Positions 42,127 through 51,188 of a DNA stretch of 64,000 bases are shown here, piece after piece. Positions within the stretch are counted from its first letter, which is position 1; each line of letters starts with the position of its first letter. The position numbers were made by a program, and so were the translations under genes. Under the pieces are notes generated by a model, which worked only from the letters and a program-made list of their open reading frames with translations, made no database searches and had not been told where the DNA came from. The stretch is from Rhizobium tibeticum (GTDB taxonomy: Bacteria; Pseudomonadota; Alphaproteobacteria; Rhizobiales; Rhizobiaceae), in NCBI RefSeq assembly GCF_900110205.1, contig NZ_FOCV01000027.1, positions 22,568-86,567 on the forward strand. Direction: 5' to 3'.

Positions 42127-43245
42127 ATGGACATCTCATTCGCGTCCATCGCAGCTCGCGGACCAACGAGCGCCGTCCTGGCTTGGCTGATGCCTATGAT
42201 TGCTGCTGCGTTTCTCGTCGTCGCGACGCCCGCTCACGCCTGCGTGCTCTGCTTGCCCTATCCTCAAATGACGAATGCCGATCAGGTCATTGGAAGTGAT
42301 ACGGCGGTTTTCGCCCGCGAGAATCCGGCGAAGCCTTTCTCCTACGTGGTGCTGGAAACATTCAAGGGACGTTACGACGGCAGCGCGATCCCTCTGTTCC
42401 TCGACTCGACGACTGCCCGCACTCTCCGGCTGAATCCGACTGTTCAGGTCGTTCTCGTTCAGAACCGTCCCGGCGGGATCTGGAAGGCCCTGGGTTTGGC
42501 GGCAGGCGAGTATCAAGGTGTCATGCGCCAGGTCGCCGATTGGCATGCGGGCTCGAAGACGCCAGCCGAGCGCACGATCTTCTTCGCCCCTTACCTTCGC
42601 CACGAAGATCGCAGTCTCGCGGAGCTGGCTTTTCTCGAGGTCGGGCGCGCGCCCTACGCAACGCTGCGCGATCTCAAAACAAATGTGGGGCGAGATAACA
42701 TTTATCGAACCGTCAACGACATCTTTCATGTCGAATGGCATGGGCTCTACATCCTCATGCTCGGCATGTCGGACCGACCGGACGACATCGCCTTCGTTCG
42801 CGGAAAACTGAAGACCGCGGCGAAGTATGGGCTAACAACCAACCTCGCTGCTTATGCCACTGCGCTCATCGAGATGACGGGCGCGGACGGGGTGACGCAG
42901 CTTGCTGAAGAATATTTCGTCGAGCCGGGCCGAAGCAACGGCGAGTTGCTCGAAATTGTGAAGGCGCTGTCGGTACAGGGAACGGGCGGGGCAGCCGAAT
43001 TGCGCGGCTCGATCGTCAACGCATATGGCGGTTTGCTGGCCGTTCATCCCGAGCTTGCCGGGTATGTCGCAAATGACCTGCTCGCCTGGAAGGTAGCTCG
43101 TTTCGTGCCCCGGCTGCGTGAAATTCTGAATGCCGGCGGCGGCCTCGACGAAGCTTCGCATTTTGCACTCGCCGTATACCTTTCAAGCGCCGATGAAGGC
43201 GGGAGCTTCCAGGGCGGGCTCACTTCGTCCGGTGGTCTCCGATGA
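42127..43245 (+). CDS. Exported hypothetical protein
   Basis: A 372-residue protein with a signal peptide (hydrophobic residues 15-36, ending ATPAHA-C). The mature start CVLCLPYPQMTNADQVIGSD contains C-x-x-C. The remainder is helical, with ELAFLEVGRAPYATLRDLKT and later repeat-like helical pairs similar to HEAT or TPR folds. AGGGAGG precedes the ATG. It follows HupE by 21 bases and lies in the same operon. I do not know the family; the cysteine pair at the mature N-terminus could bind a metal or make a lipoprotein-like anchor. Confidence 0.75.
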   Translation: MDISFASIAARGPTSAVLAWLMPMIAAAFLVVATPAHACVLCLPYPQMTNADQVIGSDTAVFARENPAKPFSYVVLETFKGRYDGSAIPLFLDSTTARTLRLNPTVQVVLVQNRPGGIWKALGLAAGEYQGVMRQVADWHAGSKTPAERTIFFAPYLRHEDRSLAELAFLEVGRAPYATLRDLKTNVGRDNIYRTVNDIFHVEWHGLYILMLGMSDRPDDIAFVRGKLKTAAKYGLTTNLAAYATALIEMTGADGVTQLAEEYFVEPGRSNGELLEIVKALSVQGTGGAAELRGSIVNAYGGLLAVHPELAGYVANDLLAWKVARFVPRLREILNAGGGLDEASHFALAVYLSSADEGGSFQGGLTSSGGLR

Positions 43246-43302
43246 GCAGTTTCCAGGAACAATTGGCTTGGCATGCACCAACCGAACAACATGGAGGAAA
43301 CA

Positions 43303-45252
43303 ATGAAAACCTATCGCCTTTTGCTGCTTGCTTCGGCCGCCACACTTGTCGGAGCCCTGACAGATATGTCCCCCGCTGCAGCACAGGATACCATGCTGGA
43401 TTCCGGCTCCATGGACAAGGAGTCCGCCGACAAGGTCTTTCCCGCCAAGCGGCCCTACTCGCCGTGGGCAGGACGAAATTTCCCGACGCGGCCGCTCTTC
43501 GGCGATACGCACCTGCACACGTCCTTCTCTATGGACGCGGGCGCCTTTGGCGCGCGGCTGGGACCAAGGGACGCCTATCGCTTCGCCAAGGGCGAGGAGG
43601 TCACATCGTCCACTGGCCAGCCCGCAAAGCTGTCGCGACCGCTCGACTTCCTCGTCGTTAGCGATCATTCCGACAATATGGGCTTCTTCCCCGACCTGTT
43701 TGCCGGAAAGCCTGAGCTTCTTGCCGATCCGCTGGGACGCAAATGGTACGACATGATGCAGGCCGGCCAGGGTGGGGCGGCGGCCATCGATATCATTACT
43801 GCCTTCGGTGCTGGCAAATTCAAAGGACCGATCCTCTACTCGCCTGATTCCGCGGCATATCGGGGGGCTTGGCAGGAAACCGTCAAGGCGGCGGAGGAGG
43901 CAAATGAGCCCGGCCGGTTCACCGCCTTCATCGGCTACGAATGGACCTCTGGTACAGGCGGCAACAATCTCCACCGCAACGTCATTTTCCGCGACAATGG
44001 CGACAAGGCGAGTCAGGTCGTTCCTTACACTACTCTGCCGCCTGGAAGCGCCAATCCACGCGATTTGTGGAAGTGGATGGCCGCCTATGAGGACAAGACC
44101 GGCGGCAGCGTGCTTGCAATTGCGCACAACGGCAATCTGTCGAACGGCCGCATGTTCCCGATGATTGAGCCGGGGACAAATTCTCCGATCGACCGCGAGT
44201 ACGCGGAAACCCGCAACAAGTGGGAGCGACTCTATGAGGCGACTCAGATCAAGGGCGATGGCGAGACACATCCCTTCCTATCGCCGAACGACGAGTTTGC
44301 GAATTTCGAGCGTTGGGACAAAGGCAATCTCGACCTCACAGTCGGCAAGACGTCGGACATGCTCGAGTACGAATATGCTCGCTCGGCCCTAAAGAACGGC
44401 CTCAAGCTCGAGCAAAAACTGGGCGTCAATCCCTACAAGTTTGGAATGGTGGGATCCACTGACTCGCATACCGGCCTGGCGGCGGTCGAGGAGGACAATT
44501 TCTTCGGCAAGACCTCAAGCAGCGAGCCGGGGCCGGACCGCGCAACGCATCCGTTCGCCAAACAAGGCGATCGCATCATCATGGGGTGGGAGACGACGGC
44601 CTCAGGCTACGCGGGCGTGTGGGCGACCGAAAACACGCGCGAGGCGATCTTCGATGCGATGCAGCGTCGCGAAACCTATGCGACGACCGGACCGCGGATG
44701 CTGGTCCGCTTCTTCGGCGGCTTTGATTACGAGGAAAGTGATGCCAATACTCGCAGCCCCGCGATTTCGGGCTATGCCAAGGGCGTGCCGATGGGTGGCG
44801 ACATTGGACCAGCTCCAGCCGGAAAAACTCCGACTTTTTTGGTCGCCGCGCTGAAGGATCCAATCGGGGCTAATCTCGACCGATACCAGATCGTCAAGGG
44901 ATGGCTCGATGCCGCGGGCGCAGTTCATGAGCAGGTCTATGACGTCGCCTGGTCGGGCGATCGCAAGCCGGGCACTGATGGCAAGATACCACCGGTCGGC
45001 AACACGGTCGACGTCGCTAACGCCACATGGACCAATACCATCGGCGCGCCGGAGCTCATCGCCGTCTGGACCGATCCCGATTTCGATCCTGCACAACGGG
45101 CGTTCTACTATGGCCGCGTGCTCGAGATTCCGACGCCACGATGGACCGCCTACGACGCGAAGTATTTCGGCGTCACGCCACCGCCGGAGGCTACAATGGA
45201 GATGCAGGAGCGCGCCTATACGTCGCCGATTTGGTATTCCCCTGCGCCTTAG
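43303..45252 (+). CDS. DUF3604 exported protein, PHP-like
   Basis: A 649-residue protein. The start at MKTYRLLLLASAATL is fixed by GGAGGAAACA. A signal peptide ends near residue 28. The mature part is a DUF3604 domain: RPLFGDTHLHTSFSMDAGAF with the H-x-H of PHP-type phosphoesterases, FLVVSDHSDNMGFFPD, FTAFIGYEWTS, and VGSTDSHTGLAAVEEDNF. These residues match a trinuclear metal site. No reaction has been assigned to DUF3604 to my knowledge. With HupE and CobW in the same block, a metal-dependent periplasmic hydrolase is the natural reading. Confidence 0.92.
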   Translation: MKTYRLLLLASAATLVGALTDMSPAAAQDTMLDSGSMDKESADKVFPAKRPYSPWAGRNFPTRPLFGDTHLHTSFSMDAGAFGARLGPRDAYRFAKGEEVTSSTGQPAKLSRPLDFLVVSDHSDNMGFFPDLFAGKPELLADPLGRKWYDMMQAGQGGAAAIDIITAFGAGKFKGPILYSPDSAAYRGAWQETVKAAEEANEPGRFTAFIGYEWTSGTGGNNLHRNVIFRDNGDKASQVVPYTTLPPGSANPRDLWKWMAAYEDKTGGSVLAIAHNGNLSNGRMFPMIEPGTNSPIDREYAETRNKWERLYEATQIKGDGETHPFLSPNDEFANFERWDKGNLDLTVGKTSDMLEYEYARSALKNGLKLEQKLGVNPYKFGMVGSTDSHTGLAAVEEDNFFGKTSSSEPGPDRATHPFAKQGDRIIMGWETTASGYAGVWATENTREAIFDAMQRRETYATTGPRMLVRFFGGFDYEESDANTRSPAISGYAKGVPMGGDIGPAPAGKTPTFLVAALKDPIGANLDRYQIVKGWLDAAGAVHEQVYDVAWSGDRKPGTDGKIPPVGNTVDVANATWTNTIGAPELIAVWTDPDFDPAQRAFYYGRVLEIPTPRWTAYDAKYFGVTPPPEATMEMQERAYTSPIWYSPAP

Positions 45253-45677
45253 GTCGGCGGCTCGCGGTGCGATGCTCCACTCGGCTTGACTGTTGGATGC
45301 TTCACGCTGTGAGCAGACATTCCGCGCAAACGATGCCGAGGAGTGTCGGCAACAGGCCCTATGGACGGAGCTGCATTTGCGCAGTACGTTATAGTAGAAT
45401 ACGCTTATATGACAGGTGTTTCGGCCAATGGGGAGCAAGTAAAGCCGCCGCCAAATTTGTGGCGGGTTCGATCAGCCCGCCTGCACACCTGGGTCACCTC
45501 TCTCTGCTCGAGATATGCGCGCTGAACTGGTGCCTGTGATTGCCAGTGATGGGTTAAGCGACATGTGGTCGAGGAAAGCCTCTCGGAGTCCGAGCCATGT
45601 CTGCTTCAGCCACGGATGCATTTTCGACGCCTGCACAAATTGAATCCGATACCTGACGTTCAAAGGAGGCTACCTCG
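45253..45677. other. Non-coding gap inside the eight-gene block
   Basis: No supported frame in about 425 bases. It separates the first four genes from the last four, so a second promoter is likely. The only purine-rich site is AAAGGAGGCTACCTCG just before the DUF2092 start. Confidence 0.5.
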
Positions 45678-46487
45678 ATGAGGACGAAAGCGCAAACGGC
45701 TATGCAACTCACAGCCATGCTTACATCCGCGCTGCTGGCACTGACCATCGTGTCAGGAACGCCTTCGGACGCAGCGGCTGGCGAAACCGATGCCAAGGCT
45801 TTGGTCAAAGCCATGTCAGACTATATGGCCAATCAAAAGTCGGTCTCGTTCGCCTACGACACCAGTCTCGAGGTTGTCACCAAGGAACATCAGAAACTGC
45901 TGCTGGCAAGTTCAGGCACGATGAATATGGCTCGGCCCGACAAAATCCGCGCCACCCGGTTCGGCGGCTTTGCCAATGTCGAGATCACCTTCGACGGAAA
46001 GACGCTGACGCTGTTTAGCAAGGACAGCAATCTCTACGCTCAGTTCGAAGTGCCCGGTTCGATTGACAATCTCATCGAGGAGTTAAGAACCAAGCATCAC
46101 CTACCCGTACCGGGCGCTGATCTACTCCAGTCAAACGTCTACGACGAGTTGATGCGCGACGTTGTCGAGGTGAAGGATCTCGGCAGTGGCGTGATTGGCG
46201 GCACGGAATGCGATCATCTCGCGTTTCGGGCCAAGGAAGTCGACTGGCAGATATGGATCGCACAAGGCGAGCACCCTCATCCCTGCAGATATGTCATTAC
46301 TTCCACACAAGTGGACCAAGGACCGCAGTACAGCGTCCAGATCAGCGACTGGAAGAGCGGCACGGAACCAAACGCGCAGGATTTCAGCTTCAAGGCCCCG
46401 ACGGACGCCAAGAAGGTCGACGACCCGAAGCAACTTATCGATATCGATGAGCTTCCAGCTAACTTTGTCGTAGGAGACACCAAATGA
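45678..46487 (+). CDS. DUF2092 exported protein
   Basis: A 269-residue protein with a signal peptide (cleavage near residue 36, ...SDAAAGETD). The mature part fits DUF2092: KALVKAMSDYMANQKSVSFA, VEITFDGKTLTLFSKDSNLY and GGTECDHLAFRAKEVDWQIW. The fold resembles the LolA/LppX-like sheets that carry hydrophobic ligands. AAAGGAGG gives a strong ribosome-binding site. It overlaps the next small gene in ATGA, so both are cotranslated. A lipid or hydrophobic-substrate carrier is possible but unproven. Confidence 0.88.
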   Translation: MRTKAQTAMQLTAMLTSALLALTIVSGTPSDAAAGETDAKALVKAMSDYMANQKSVSFAYDTSLEVVTKEHQKLLLASSGTMNMARPDKIRATRFGGFANVEITFDGKTLTLFSKDSNLYAQFEVPGSIDNLIEELRTKHHLPVPGADLLQSNVYDELMRDVVEVKDLGSGVIGGTECDHLAFRAKEVDWQIWIAQGEHPHPCRYVITSTQVDQGPQYSVQISDWKSGTEPNAQDFSFKAPTDAKKVDDPKQLIDIDELPANFVVGDTK

Positions 46488-46696
46488 ACGTGTCGACGAA
46501 ACTCAAAATCGCCCTGCTGACCGGGATCGTCGCGTTGGTCGGATTGGAACTGGGATCCGGGCTTTCAATTCCCGGCGTGCAAAGTTTCGTGACGACCAGC
46601 GAGGCGAGGGTTGGACGACCACTTACCCCGGTCAGCGTCGCCGGGGTGGCACGGCGCACGGTGCGGCGCTGCGCGGTCGGTGTGTACTACTGCTAG
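46484..46696 (+). CDS. Tiny exported protein with C-terminal Cys
   Basis: A 70-residue product starting in the ATGA overlap with the DUF2092 gene. Hydrophobic residues 9-27 (IALLTGIVALVGLELGSGLS) act as a signal or anchor. The tail VAGVARRTVRRCAVGVYYC is basic with two cysteines. Very similar little proteins accompany DUF2092 genes in my recollection, but I cannot name a family. It may be a partner of the DUF2092 protein. Confidence 0.7.
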   Translation: MNVSTKLKIALLTGIVALVGLELGSGLSIPGVQSFVTTSEARVGRPLTPVSVAGVARRTVRRCAVGVYYC

Positions 46697-46762
46697 GGTT
46701 TTTGCCTCAAGGCTGAGGTTTTGGAACGTCCCGGAGGCTTCCATCGGTGAGGTAACCGCGCC

Positions 46763-48280
46763 ATGAAACCGGAATCAACAAAAGAAAAGATCATAAATGA
46801 TGAAGCTGGCGCTGGTCAGCGGCCGATAAGCCGCCGCGAGGCGCTCAAGGCAGCAGGACTGGCCGGAGCCGCGGCTCTGTCAACGGCGACCGTGTCCTCG
46901 GCGCAAACGGCTGAGGAGACACCAGCCGCAGCCCAGGCGAAAAACCCTTATGGCGGGGTGCCGAGCGGCGGGATCACGCTTCCAGCCTACTACCGGCCCA
47001 CGCCGAGCCTAGTGAGCAACAACGTTTACTATCCGGGCCAGGAACAGCTCGGACCCGACGAGATGCGGATTTCCTTCATCGGCAGTACGCCGATCCCGGT
47101 CACCCGTGCACAGGCCGGCACCTGCATCATGGTGGAGCTCGGAAACGGGAAGCGGTTCTTCTTCGATTTTGGCTCCGGCTGCGTGCGCAACATCATCGCG
47201 ATGGCCGTGCCGTTGTCGGTGGTCAACGACATCTTCTTCACCCACCTTCACGTGGATCACTACGCGGACCTGCCGTATCTATTCGCCTTCGCCCCGTGGA
47301 TGGGGCGCTGGAAGCCGCTGCGCGTGCACGGTCCATCTGGCCGCACGCCCGCGGACGGCATCAAGACGATGATCGAGGGGATGAAGATGATGACACGTTG
47401 GCATACCGACTCCTTCAACGCTTGTCCGATCGGCGACGGCTACGAGGTCGAGGTCAACGAGTTCGATTTCCGGGACGATAACGGTGTCTGCTACGACATG
47501 GACGGCGTGACCATCCGCCACTGGCGGCGCTCGCACACCAAGGACGGCGCCTCGGCCTACAGGCTCGACTGGAATGGGTTAGCGTTCGTCTGGACCGGCG
47601 ACGGTCGACCGGACGAACGCTCTTTGGAATTGGCGAAGGGGGTGGACGTGTTCGTCACCGAGGTGCAGCCGGACACGGCCAACCTCCAGGCGATGAAAAT
47701 GGGCATGCCGTCCGTCATCATGAGCACGACAATCGACCAGGCTCACAGCCCCCACTACGCGGTGGGCTATATGTTCGACAAGATCCAGCCGCGCCTCGCG
47801 ATGGTCACCCATACGACGTACGACGAGGAGTTGATCCCGGAGATCACGGCCGGGATCCGCGTTCACTACAGCGGATTGTTCCAGTTCGGCGCGCCAGACG
47901 TCGTGGTCGTCAATGTCACCAAGGACGCAATTTGGACGCGCAAGGCTGCAATCCCGGATGCCGGCAGCATGGCACGCCCAAGCCCCGCAGAGGCGGTCGA
48001 ACTGTTCGGCCTGACGCCGACAAATCTGAAGGTCACGTTTCCAAACCCCCGAAATCCGCTTGCTGACCAATTGGAGGCGGAAATACTCAACGGGGACATC
48101 GACCCGAAGAAATATTACCCACCGGACGTGTATCGCGAACCGAACAAGGATTACCCGAGGGACTACACGACCGATGTCCGCGAAATGGCCCTCGTGAAGG
48201 CAAAGCAGGCCCAGACCAGGCTCTCGGAAAAGGCTGCGCAAATCCAGGCCGTCATCGACGCTATCGAAGGGGGTAAGTAG
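46763..48280 (+). CDS. Tat-exported metallo-beta-lactamase-fold hydrolase
   Basis: A 505-residue protein with a Tat-type leader (ISRREALKAAGLAGAAALST). The MBL motif HLHVDH is at residues 161-166 (FFTHLHVDHYADLPYL), and the later WTGDGRPDERSLELAKGVDV and THTTYDEELIPEI provide the Asp and His of a di-zinc site. It resembles the large MBL proteins annotated as GntH-like in guanitoxin loci, though that link is by family only. Folded export by Tat fits a cofactor-loaded enzyme, and the next gene encodes a metallochaperone-type GTPase. Confidence 0.92.
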   Translation: MKPESTKEKIINDEAGAGQRPISRREALKAAGLAGAAALSTATVSSAQTAEETPAAAQAKNPYGGVPSGGITLPAYYRPTPSLVSNNVYYPGQEQLGPDEMRISFIGSTPIPVTRAQAGTCIMVELGNGKRFFFDFGSGCVRNIIAMAVPLSVVNDIFFTHLHVDHYADLPYLFAFAPWMGRWKPLRVHGPSGRTPADGIKTMIEGMKMMTRWHTDSFNACPIGDGYEVEVNEFDFRDDNGVCYDMDGVTIRHWRRSHTKDGASAYRLDWNGLAFVWTGDGRPDERSLELAKGVDVFVTEVQPDTANLQAMKMGMPSVIMSTTIDQAHSPHYAVGYMFDKIQPRLAMVTHTTYDEELIPEITAGIRVHYSGLFQFGAPDVVVVNVTKDAIWTRKAAIPDAGSMARPSPAEAVELFGLTPTNLKVTFPNPRNPLADQLEAEILNGDIDPKKYYPPDVYREPNKDYPRDYTTDVREMALVKAKQAQTRLSEKAAQIQAVIDAIEGGK

Positions 48281-49368
48281 TGGCGATGGATCGCGACATC
48301 ACGTTCCCGCCAGGTGATTCCGAAACCGGGTCGTTCTTGGCGCGCACCCAGCAATCTGCCGCGCAAGCGGTGCCGTTGACCGTCCTCACCGGGTTTCTCG
48401 GAGCAGGCAAGACGACTTTGCTGAACCGCATTCTTAACGGCGGTCACGGCCTTCGGGTCGCGGTGCTGGTGAACGATTTCGGTTCGATCAACATCGACGC
48501 CGAGCTGGTTGTCGGCATTGAAAGCGACGGAGATGTCATCAATCTCGCCAACGGCTGTGTCTGCTGCAACATCCGCGACGACCTGGTCGCTGCGGTGACG
48601 CAAGTGATGGCTCGTCCTGAAAAGCCGGGATACATCCTGCTCGAGGCCAGCGGCGTTGCCGACCCGTCTGGAATCGCGCTCACTTTCATGAACGAAGATA
48701 TGCGCGACCGCATCAGGCTGGACAGCATCATGTGCGTCATGGACGCGGAGCAGATATTCGCCGCACCGGAGATGATGGAACTGAAGCTCCGCCAGGTGGC
48801 ATTCGCAGACATGCTCATCCTCAACAAAGTCGATCTCGTCACTCCGGAGGAGATCGAGCGGATCAAGGCGTGGCTCGACGACCGGTTCCACCGCTACCGG
48901 CTCGTCCATACATCCCGCGGGAACGTGCCTCTGGAAATCTTGCTGTCGGTGGGTCGGTTCGACCCCTCCCGGTTCGATGACACATCTTCCCATGACCAGA
49001 GTCCTCACGACTGCAATGGACGTGATTGTGAGCACGGCGCTCATGGCCATCGGCATGACCACTCGCAAGCCTTCACAACATGGAGCTACGAAACGGACGC
49101 ACCACTTTCCCTGGAAGCCCTGCGGGAAGCGACACGCAAGCTGCCGGCCAGCATCTACCGGTGCAAAGGCGTGGTACACACGGCCGAAGAACCACGCCGA
49201 CCATTCATTCTTCAGGTTGTCGGCAAGCGCGTTGATATCGCGGTTGGTGATGAATGGAATGGCAAAGAGCCACTGACCCGGATAGTCGTCATCGGAGCAC
49301 ACGATGGCGTGGATGGAGGGTACCTCCGCGCGGTTTTTGACAGTTGCCGTCGTAGTTCCGTTTCATAG
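48280..49368 (+). CDS. CobW/COG0523-family GTPase, putative metallochaperone
   Basis: A 362-residue G3E GTPase reading from a GTG that overlaps the MBL stop codon (or an ATG at 48286). Walker A is LTGFLGAGKTTLLNRILNGG, the metal-binding C-x-C-C is in LANGCVCCNIRDD, and the guanine site is LILNKVDLV. A His- and Asp-rich loop (HDQSPHDCNGRDCEHGAHGH) precedes the C-terminal domain (IYRCKGVVHTAEEPRRPFIL). Such proteins insert Zn, Co or Ni into client enzymes. The overlap with the MBL gene strongly suggests that the MBL protein is its client. Confidence 0.94.
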   Translation: MAMDRDITFPPGDSETGSFLARTQQSAAQAVPLTVLTGFLGAGKTTLLNRILNGGHGLRVAVLVNDFGSINIDAELVVGIESDGDVINLANGCVCCNIRDDLVAAVTQVMARPEKPGYILLEASGVADPSGIALTFMNEDMRDRIRLDSIMCVMDAEQIFAAPEMMELKLRQVAFADMLILNKVDLVTPEEIERIKAWLDDRFHRYRLVHTSRGNVPLEILLSVGRFDPSRFDDTSSHDQSPHDCNGRDCEHGAHGHRHDHSQAFTTWSYETDAPLSLEALREATRKLPASIYRCKGVVHTAEEPRRPFILQVVGKRVDIAVGDEWNGKEPLTRIVVIGAHDGVDGGYLRAVFDSCRRSSVS

Positions 49369-49688
49369 CAAAGCAAATATGTCCGGGGGCGGATCGATCC
49401 TGTCGAAGCCAGCTCGGTTATTGATCAGGACGTGTGCGGACACCCCGGTAAATGCAACTCACGTCATTCGGGTCTTTATTGTACGCCGAGCGGATCCGTA
49501 AAGTATTGTCTGTCGCACGCCACTCAATCGACGATCGCTTGGGTTGTGTCGGCTAAAGGCGTCGGACCCGCTGTTTTTTACGCCGAGCGGGGCACTAACG
49601 GAGAGCTTGGTTATCGAACGGTAAATGATCCCGACGTTCACCCGCCAAACGCGGGAGACCCGTGACAGCGGGGGCGCGAAGCTTGCGT
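49369..49688. other. Non-coding stretch after the eight-gene block
   Basis: No supported gene. The short word TACGCCGAGCGG occurs twice (near 49483 and 49580); I see nothing else. Confidence 0.4.
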
Positions 49689-49943
49689 TCAGACAGCCCG
49701 GTGGGACGTCGAAGGGAATGCGCTCACTTCAAGCTGAGAGACTGCCCGTTCAACCGCGTCGACGCAATGATCGCGCGGAAGCGGCGGTCTCGGTGAATGA
49801 AAAAGCGCGAACGCGAAGTAATTAGCATCAGTGAAACGGATGACGAGACCGTGGCGCTGATTATGGGCGCTGAATGCGGTAAAGCGTCGGAGTGAATTTT
49901 CCGAATAGGGTTCCGGGTCTGCCGGGTGATCGGCTTCGGTCAT
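49689..49943 (-). CDS. Small hypothetical protein, fourth gene of an overlapping cluster
   Basis: An 84-residue product starting at MTEADHPADPEPYSENSLRR. The start lies in an ATGA overlap with the stop of the upstream gene, and AAGGAAG precedes it. The text GLVIRFTDANYFAFALFHSP suggests a beta-rich core; DHCVDAVERAVSQLEVSAF ends in a helix. No family is recognised. The overlap is the main argument that this is real. Confidence 0.6.
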   Translation of the reverse strand: MTEADHPADPEPYSENSLRRFTAFSAHNQRHGLVIRFTDANYFAFALFHSPRPPLPRDHCVDAVERAVSQLEVSAFPSTSHRAV

Positions 49944-50257
49944 AGAACTTCCTTGAGAACCCAACCGCCCTTCGGTCGCTTCCAACCTCGTTTGGCTACT
50001 CTCATATCCGCCTCGGCCATCGCCTTTCGTTTCGCTTCCAGAAGCCCGTCAGCCCAGACGGTTATGCGGAAACGGCCGACGGCGAAGATGTATCGGTCGG
50101 TGTCCGCCCTGCGACCCGATGCAAAGCCGGCGCGGAATATCTTCTTGGCCACGCTGATGTCGACCCGGTTCTCGAAGTTCGGCCCTTGAGCAATCCACCA
50201 TTTCCGGAAGGCAGTCTCGAAACTCGGCTTTGCTGACCGGCTAGTCCTGTCGAGCAC
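49940..50257 (-). CDS. Small basic hypothetical protein, third gene of the cluster
   Basis: A 105-residue basic protein. It contains SFETAFRKWWIAQGPNFENR and RYIFAVGRFRITVWADGLLE, then a basic region MRVAKRGWKRPKGGWVLKEV. The charge and aromatic content would suit nucleic-acid binding, but that is speculation. It is linked by one-base spacing to the gene upstream and by ATGA to the gene downstream. Confidence 0.6.
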   Translation of the reverse strand: MLDRTSRSAKPSFETAFRKWWIAQGPNFENRVDISVAKKIFRAGFASGRRADTDRYIFAVGRFRITVWADGLLEAKRKAMAEADMRVAKRGWKRPKGGWVLKEVL

Positions 50258-50258
50258 G

Positions 50259-50462
50259 TCAAGCCTCTCGTTCGAACTTCGGCGTCCAACCGCTGGTCAT
50301 CCCTCGGCTCATCGCGGCCTCCGCCAGGGCCAGCTGCATACGCAGGTGTTTGATATCGCCGAGTAGCGTGGGGATCGTCGCCTTGGCATCTTCGTTATGG
50401 AAGGCGAGGGCGGCTTCGATTTCGAAATCCACATCCACTTGCTTCACCGACTTAGTGGACAT
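50259..50462 (-). CDS. Small hypothetical protein, second gene of the cluster
   Basis: A 67-residue product, mostly helical: VDFEIEAALAFHNEDAKATI and PTLLGDIKHLRMQLALAEAA look like a short coiled coil. It overlaps the upstream gene by 11 bases and ends one base before the next start. No family is recognised. Confidence 0.6.
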   Translation of the reverse strand: MSTKSVKQVDVDFEIEAALAFHNEDAKATIPTLLGDIKHLRMQLALAEAAMSRGMTSGWTPKFEREA

Positions 50463-50814
50463 AACCAGCTTCCCTGACTAGCGCATGGAAGGCCCGCATG
50501 GCGTCGTTGATGTCTCCAGTACATTGGAACCACCGCGGTGAGCGCATTACAACCGAGGAGCCGACGGCATTGTAGTAGCCGCAGGCGCGACGGGTGGGTG
50601 GGTCAAACGAGATATCGAAATAGCCGAGCGGGCCACCGGAAGCCATGTCCCAGACGTCAGCCGAATAGAGTCCCCAGTCTTGATAATTTGGCATCAAGAT
50701 TATGATCGCCATCAGAAGGGGGTGTATTTCGGCCAACGTAGCCCTCCTGGGCGACGTCCAACACGTCCCCGTCATTTCCTTAGCGCGCGGTTGTCCGGCC
50801 GGCATGTGTGGCAT
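50452..50814 (-). CDS. Small hypothetical protein, first gene of the cluster
   Basis: A 120-residue product if read from the ATG at 50814, which has GAGGACGACGGCT upstream; shorter starts at 50712 or 50694 are possible. The text MPNYQDWGLYSADVWDMASG and GYFDISFDPPTRRACGYYNA suggests a beta-sheet domain; the ending DINDAMRAFHALVREAGYVH is a helix. The family is unknown. It leads four minus-strand genes that touch or overlap. Confidence 0.6.
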   Translation of the reverse strand: MPHMPAGQPRAKEMTGTCWTSPRRATLAEIHPLLMAIIILMPNYQDWGLYSADVWDMASGGPLGYFDISFDPPTRRACGYYNAVGSSVVMRSPRWFQCTGDINDAMRAFHALVREAGYVH

Positions 50815-51188
50815 AGCCGTCGTCCTCTTCGTATGTTTTGGATGTTCTTATTATGTTCTCTTTTGTCGCGGAGTCAACATTGAGATAGAACGAGGCAATC
50901 GCGCGATTCCGCATATCCACCGGCGGACCTTCATCAAAGGTACGCGAACCATTTTATCCCCGCCAAGCCCATGAAGCTTTGCTTCGGAGAGGATAGGATA
51001 GTCATTGATGGAAAGCGGCCGCGGCTTCGGTCATCTCAAAAGTCAAAAACGCCGCACTGTGAAGCTTGAGAGCGAAAAGGTATCCGGCCCGGCTTCGCGG
51101 TTGTACGGCGATGATCCGGCGAGCCACGCCTATGTAAACTCGAAGGATCGTAACTCTGTGAGCTTCGCTCGTCACAACCGAAAGTAAT
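50815..51188. other. Non-coding stretch, no supported gene
   Basis: A 60-codon plus-strand frame at 51005 has no domain or ribosome-binding site. This stretch probably holds the promoter for the overlapping small-gene cluster on its left side. Confidence 0.4.

Noticed and set aside
43183..44271. A 362-codon open frame on the minus strand, opposite the DUF3604 gene
   Set aside because: It is the mirror of a strongly supported exported protein in high-GC DNA. Its translation has no domain, and it crosses the end of the neighbouring real gene.
48163..49302. A 379-codon minus-strand frame opposite the CobW gene
   Set aside because: The plus strand carries Walker A, CxCC and NKVD motifs; the mirror translation is low-complexity and lacks any family feature.
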